From JBFJVZ01 sp041623895 (GTDB taxonomy: Bacteria > Planctomycetota > Planctomycetia > Pirellulales > Pirellulaceae), in NCBI GenBank assembly GCA_041623895.1, contig JBFJVZ010000342.1:1-8793 (forward strand): 8,793 bases of DNA, read 5' to 3'. Shown here one piece after another: positions 5,967 through 8,793 of the stretch. The position numbers were made by a program, and so were the translations under genes. Each line of letters starts with the position of its first letter. The first letter of the stretch is position 1. The notes under the pieces are model-generated. The model had not been told where the DNA came from. It saw nothing but the letters and a program-made list of their open reading frames with translations, and ran no database searches.

Positions 5967-8285
5967 TCAGAACATTTTCGACATTGGTGTAGCGGAAGCT
6001 TGCTGTTCGGATTGCGGTGGTTTATCCGGGGCGTGACGTAACAGTAGCGCCGGCAGAAACACCAGATCCCCAAACAAGGCGCTGCAGAAAGTAAGAATCC
6101 CCATCGTCGCAAAAATCCGATGGTCGCGCGCGTCGCTTGTCAATGCGACGCTGAAACCAATCGCCAATACGATCGTCGTCATGATCAGCGCGGTGCCGAC
6201 TCCCACAAACGCATTGCGGATCGCTTGTCTGCGGTCATGCGTCCGTTCCTGTTCCTCTTGGTATCGGGTTAGAAAGTGGATCGTATCGTCGACGGCAATT
6301 CCAAGACAAACCGTAAAGGCACAGACGCTGACGATCTCCAGATATTGACCGGTTACCAGCAGCAGGAATCCGGTTACGGCCAACGGAAATAGATTAGGGA
6401 TTACGGAAATCAGTCCCAGGCGAAGCGAACGATAGACAATTGCCAGGACAGCAAAAATGATGACGCTGGCCGTACCCAAACTGTACGCCAAATCAACGAT
6501 GATGCGGTACAGGTCCTTCCATCGCCAAACCGCGTTACCGCTCAATTGAAGCAGAAAATTCGGGTGCTCCGCTTGAATTTCCTGAAGCCGCTTTTCAACG
6601 CGTTCAAACACGGGTCCGTATTTAGCAATTCCTAAATCTTGCAGTCGAAACGACACGGTCGCGTGTCGATATTCCGGTGTGTAGTAGGCCCGTTTCAAGG
6701 GCGGAGGCAACAACTCCAACAGCGACATTCGCGTTTCCGCGTCACCTTCACCCGGCAACGCGTCGGTCAAGCTTGCGATTGAAAGCGGATTTCCGATTAG
6801 CGGTTCGTCACGCAAGACGGCTTCCGCTTTGCCGACCACAACGGCGATCTCTCCGGCCCCATCTGCGCATTTCGCATTCCAGCTAACATGGATCTCAGCC
6901 GTTTCCATGCCGCCGAATGTGTGATCGATGTGTGCCAGTGCTCGAGCGGCTTCACTGCCGGATGCCAAATTACTCGTCAGCCGTTCATCCGGCCGCAGTT
7001 GTAATGTGCATAAGGCAAGAACGAGTGTTGTGATGATCGCGACCCAGCAGATAAGTCGTGAACGATTTAATACGAAATCAATGATGCCGGCGATGCGTTC
7101 CAGATTCTGATCGACCAGATTGCGTCCGTGACCAGAATGCACACGGCGGCCCAGGAAACTGGCGCAAGCGAGTGGAATGATCGTGATTACCGAAATGAAG
7201 GTCAGCAGGACACCGATCACGCAACAATATCCGAACTCGCGAACAACCTCGTGATGTGCCAGCGCCAAGGAGCCGAAACCGATTGCCGTGGTCAATGATG
7301 TCAGCCAACAAGCAAGTCCGACTTCGCGAATTGCCAGCCGTGCCGAATCCGACGCCGACGCTCCCGCGGCGCGATGACGCCGAATCTGCACCATCATGTG
7401 TACGCCGTCGGTGAAGCCGACCATGCACAGCAAGATCGGCACGATCACTCCGTTGAATGGGTTGTCGTCAAACCCCAAGTAATGCAACACCCCCAATGTC
7501 CAGAAGACGCCCGTCATGGGGGCCAGCGCGACAATGAATACGGATGAAAGACCACGAAACAAGACAAAGGCGATGACAAGCGCCAAAGACATTCCAATGA
7601 TTTGATACTTGATCTCGTTTTCACGATTGCTGGCGGCGCGACTAAGCCGGATCGGTACATTGCCGGTGACCGAAAAATCGATCGAGACGCCGGGATATTT
7701 GGCCACAGCCGCAGCAGCCGTGTCGCGCAATTTGTCGGTGCAGTCGCTGTTCTCAGTCACGAATAGCCAGTCAAGCTCGACCATCAGCAACAGTGACTTG
7801 GCGTCTCTGGACAAAAGTTGCCCGCCGACAAGTGGATGCTCCAGCGCTCGCTGTTTTGCCTGTTGGAAACGCGCGGGCGAGGCGTTGCGGCGAGGAAGGA
7901 TCGGTTCCGGCAATCCAAAGATATTCATCATCGGTGCGCGATCCATCCACAGAATGCTGGTCACGACGTCCAACGACTCCAGGTCGGAAACCGCCTGGCG
8001 GATTGCTTCGGCTCCCTCCGCGGTGAAGAAATCATCCGACTGCGCAAGAACGATTACGTCACCGCTGGCGACACGTACCGGTGTGACATTCCTGGGCGGT
8101 TCGCGAGTCGGCTGCGATTCCGTTTCGCTTTGCCGAATTGGCGACTCAAGTTGTGGTTCGGGCAAGATCAAATAGGGATCATAATGCCCAATGAAGCTGA
8201 ACACGGTCATCACAATGACCAACAACAATGTCACCCGGCGATGATCGATAATCCAGTCCGCCAACAGGCCGAATCGACTATGCAC
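5967..8285 (-). CDS. MMPL/RND-family transporter with patched-like (SSD) architecture
   Basis: Inner-membrane protein of 772 residues built as two RND halves. The first has one membrane segment (about 17-33), a periplasmic domain (about 35-225), then five segments between 228 and 378. The second repeats this with a segment at 410-427, a periplasmic domain to about 590, and five segments to about 750. Charged residues inside the membrane are typical of the family: GFTDGVH (D293, H296) in the first half and GIAVDDTIHF (D666, D667, H670) in the second, expected to serve proton-coupled transport. Family members export lipids, hopanoids or other hydrophobic molecules; the cargo here cannot be read from sequence. 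The GTG at 8285 is the only usual start between the in-frame TGA at 8306-8304 and the first membrane segment. The copper monooxygenase-like gene ends 18 bases upstream in the same frame, so co-expression is likely. Both halves are complete. Confidence 0.92.
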   Translation of the reverse strand: MHSRFGLLADWIIDHRRVTLLLVIVMTVFSFIGHYDPYLILPEPQLESPIRQSETESQPTREPPRNVTPVRVASGDVIVLAQSDDFFTAEGAEAIRQAVSDLESLDVVTSILWMDRAPMMNIFGLPEPILPRRNASPARFQQAKQRALEHPLVGGQLLSRDAKSLLLMVELDWLFVTENSDCTDKLRDTAAAAVAKYPGVSIDFSVTGNVPIRLSRAASNRENEIKYQIIGMSLALVIAFVLFRGLSSVFIVALAPMTGVFWTLGVLHYLGFDDNPFNGVIVPILLCMVGFTDGVHMMVQIRRHRAAGASASDSARLAIREVGLACWLTSLTTAIGFGSLALAHHEVVREFGYCCVIGVLLTFISVITIIPLACASFLGRRVHSGHGRNLVDQNLERIAGIIDFVLNRSRLICWVAIITTLVLALCTLQLRPDERLTSNLASGSEAARALAHIDHTFGGMETAEIHVSWNAKCADGAGEIAVVVGKAEAVLRDEPLIGNPLSIASLTDALPGEGDAETRMSLLELLPPPLKRAYYTPEYRHATVSFRLQDLGIAKYGPVFERVEKRLQEIQAEHPNFLLQLSGNAVWRWKDLYRIIVDLAYSLGTASVIIFAVLAIVYRSLRLGLISVIPNLFPLAVTGFLLLVTGQYLEIVSVCAFTVCLGIAVDDTIHFLTRYQEEQERTHDRRQAIRNAFVGVGTALIMTTIVLAIGFSVALTSDARDHRIFATMGILTFCSALFGDLVFLPALLLRHAPDKPPQSEQQASATPMSKMF

Positions 8286-8303
8286 GAATTCCGTCCCGGT
8301 AGA

Positions 8304-8793
8304 TCATCGCGAACGAATGCGTGAGAGCGATTCATTACGTATCTCTGCATGGCTGATCACGCCGTCACGATTGTGATCGAACCAGGAAAACATCCGTACC
8401 GCCGTCGGCAGCTCACGATAGGTCAGTTGGCCGTCGTTGTTTTTATCAAATCGCCGGATATAACGACTGGCAAATTCCTCGGCTTCCAACTTGTCCGATT
8501 CGCCCGGTTCCCACCGCGTGGCGATCGGTTCGGGCGAAGCCGCTGGTGGCTTGCGAGGTTTTGCGATCGTCAAGAAAACGACCGCCATTTCCTGCCAGGT
8601 CTGATCACCCCAGGTGACGTACTCCTCAGGGTCCGGATTGGTCGGGTTTGCCGCCGAATTGTCGAAGATCGCCTCGAAACGCAAACCTGCAAAATCTTCA
8701 AAGGGCAATGGTTTCGTCAATTCGTAGGAGTGCTGCCAATTGAAATCGTAGTTTGGCACTTCCAGCAATGTTTGCTCGCTACCGGATGATTGC
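8304..8793 (-). CDS. C-terminus of copper type II monooxygenase-like protein with terminal EF-hand pair (partial)
   Basis: The frame is open to the right edge, so the 5' part lies outside the window; the apparent TTG start at 8768 is internal (it reads TLLEVPNYDFNW across it). The visible part is about 162 residues. VPNYDFNWQ, FDNSAANPTNPDP and WGDQTWQEMAVVF are hallmarks of the C-terminal domain of planctomycete proteins related to copper type II ascorbate-dependent monooxygenases, often preceded by a redoxin or cytochrome c part. The Met of QEM is the likely counterpart of the Met copper ligand of peptidylglycine monooxygenase. After a Pro/Ala-rich linker come two canonical EF-hand loops, DKNNDGQLTYRE (about 8412-8447) and DHNRDGVISHAE (about 8343-8378), with all acidic positions kept, so calcium binding is likely. 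The protein ends in an Arg/Ser tail (LSRIRSR). It lies directly upstream of the MMPL gene. The copper-domain call is from motif recall on a short fragment and is less certain than the EF-hands. Confidence 0.85.
   Translation of the reverse strand, partial: QSSGSEQTLLEVPNYDFNWQHSYELTKPLPFEDFAGLRFEAIFDNSAANPTNPDPEEYVTWGDQTWQEMAVVFLTIAKPRKPPAASPEPIATRWEPGESDKLEAEEFASRYIRRFDKNNDGQLTYRELPTAVRMFSWFDHNRDGVISHAEIRNESLSRIRSR

Noticed and set aside
1..8793. CRISPR array, tRNA, rRNA or insertion sequence
   Set aside because: No direct repeat and spacer pattern, RNA gene, transposase or terminal inverted repeats were found by reading; coding sequence fills almost the whole window.

Overview
The window looks like a chromosomal piece of a planctomycete, probably of the Pirellulales/Rhodopirellula type. 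The reasons are two formylglycine sulfatases in one short stretch, a copper type II monooxygenase-like C-terminus carrying an EF-hand pair, a patched/MMPL-type RND protein, moderate GC and mostly weak Shine-Dalgarno sites. This placement is inference from gene content; no marker gene is present.

Plus strand, 1-5738: a tight, probably co-transcribed run of genes. The end of an upstream frame overlaps the start of a membrane/coiled-coil/Cys-rich protein of unknown function (69-1559). Three genes follow with short gaps: an iduronate-2-sulfatase-like sulfatase (about 1564-3018), a polytopic acetyltransferase of the HGSNAT/DUF5009 type (3026-4264), and a sulfatase that closely resembles N-sulfoglucosamine sulfohydrolase (SGSH, 4299-5738). 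In animals the counterparts of these three proteins act in lysosomal heparan sulfate breakdown (the MPS II, IIIC and IIIA enzymes). The inferred job of the cluster is periplasmic desulfation of a sulfated, probably N-sulfated, glycan. The freed glucosamine end would then be N-acetylated across the membrane from cytosolic acetyl-CoA, so that an N-acetylglucosaminidase encoded elsewhere could cut it. No glycoside hydrolase, lyase or regulator is visible in the window.

A convergent gap of 228 bases (5739-5966) separates this from the minus-strand pair. That pair reads leftwards: the 3' end of a copper monooxygenase-like protein with a terminal EF-hand pair (8304-8793, entering from beyond the right edge), then an MMPL/RND-family transporter (5967-8285). 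The two minus-strand frames are in register and are separated only by one TGA and six codons.

The most notable item is the sulfatase/acetyltransferase/sulfamidase trio. Secondary points are a nine-cysteine cluster in the first gene, an Asn at an expected metal-ligand Asp of the sulfamidase, and the in-frame TGA junction on the minus strand.
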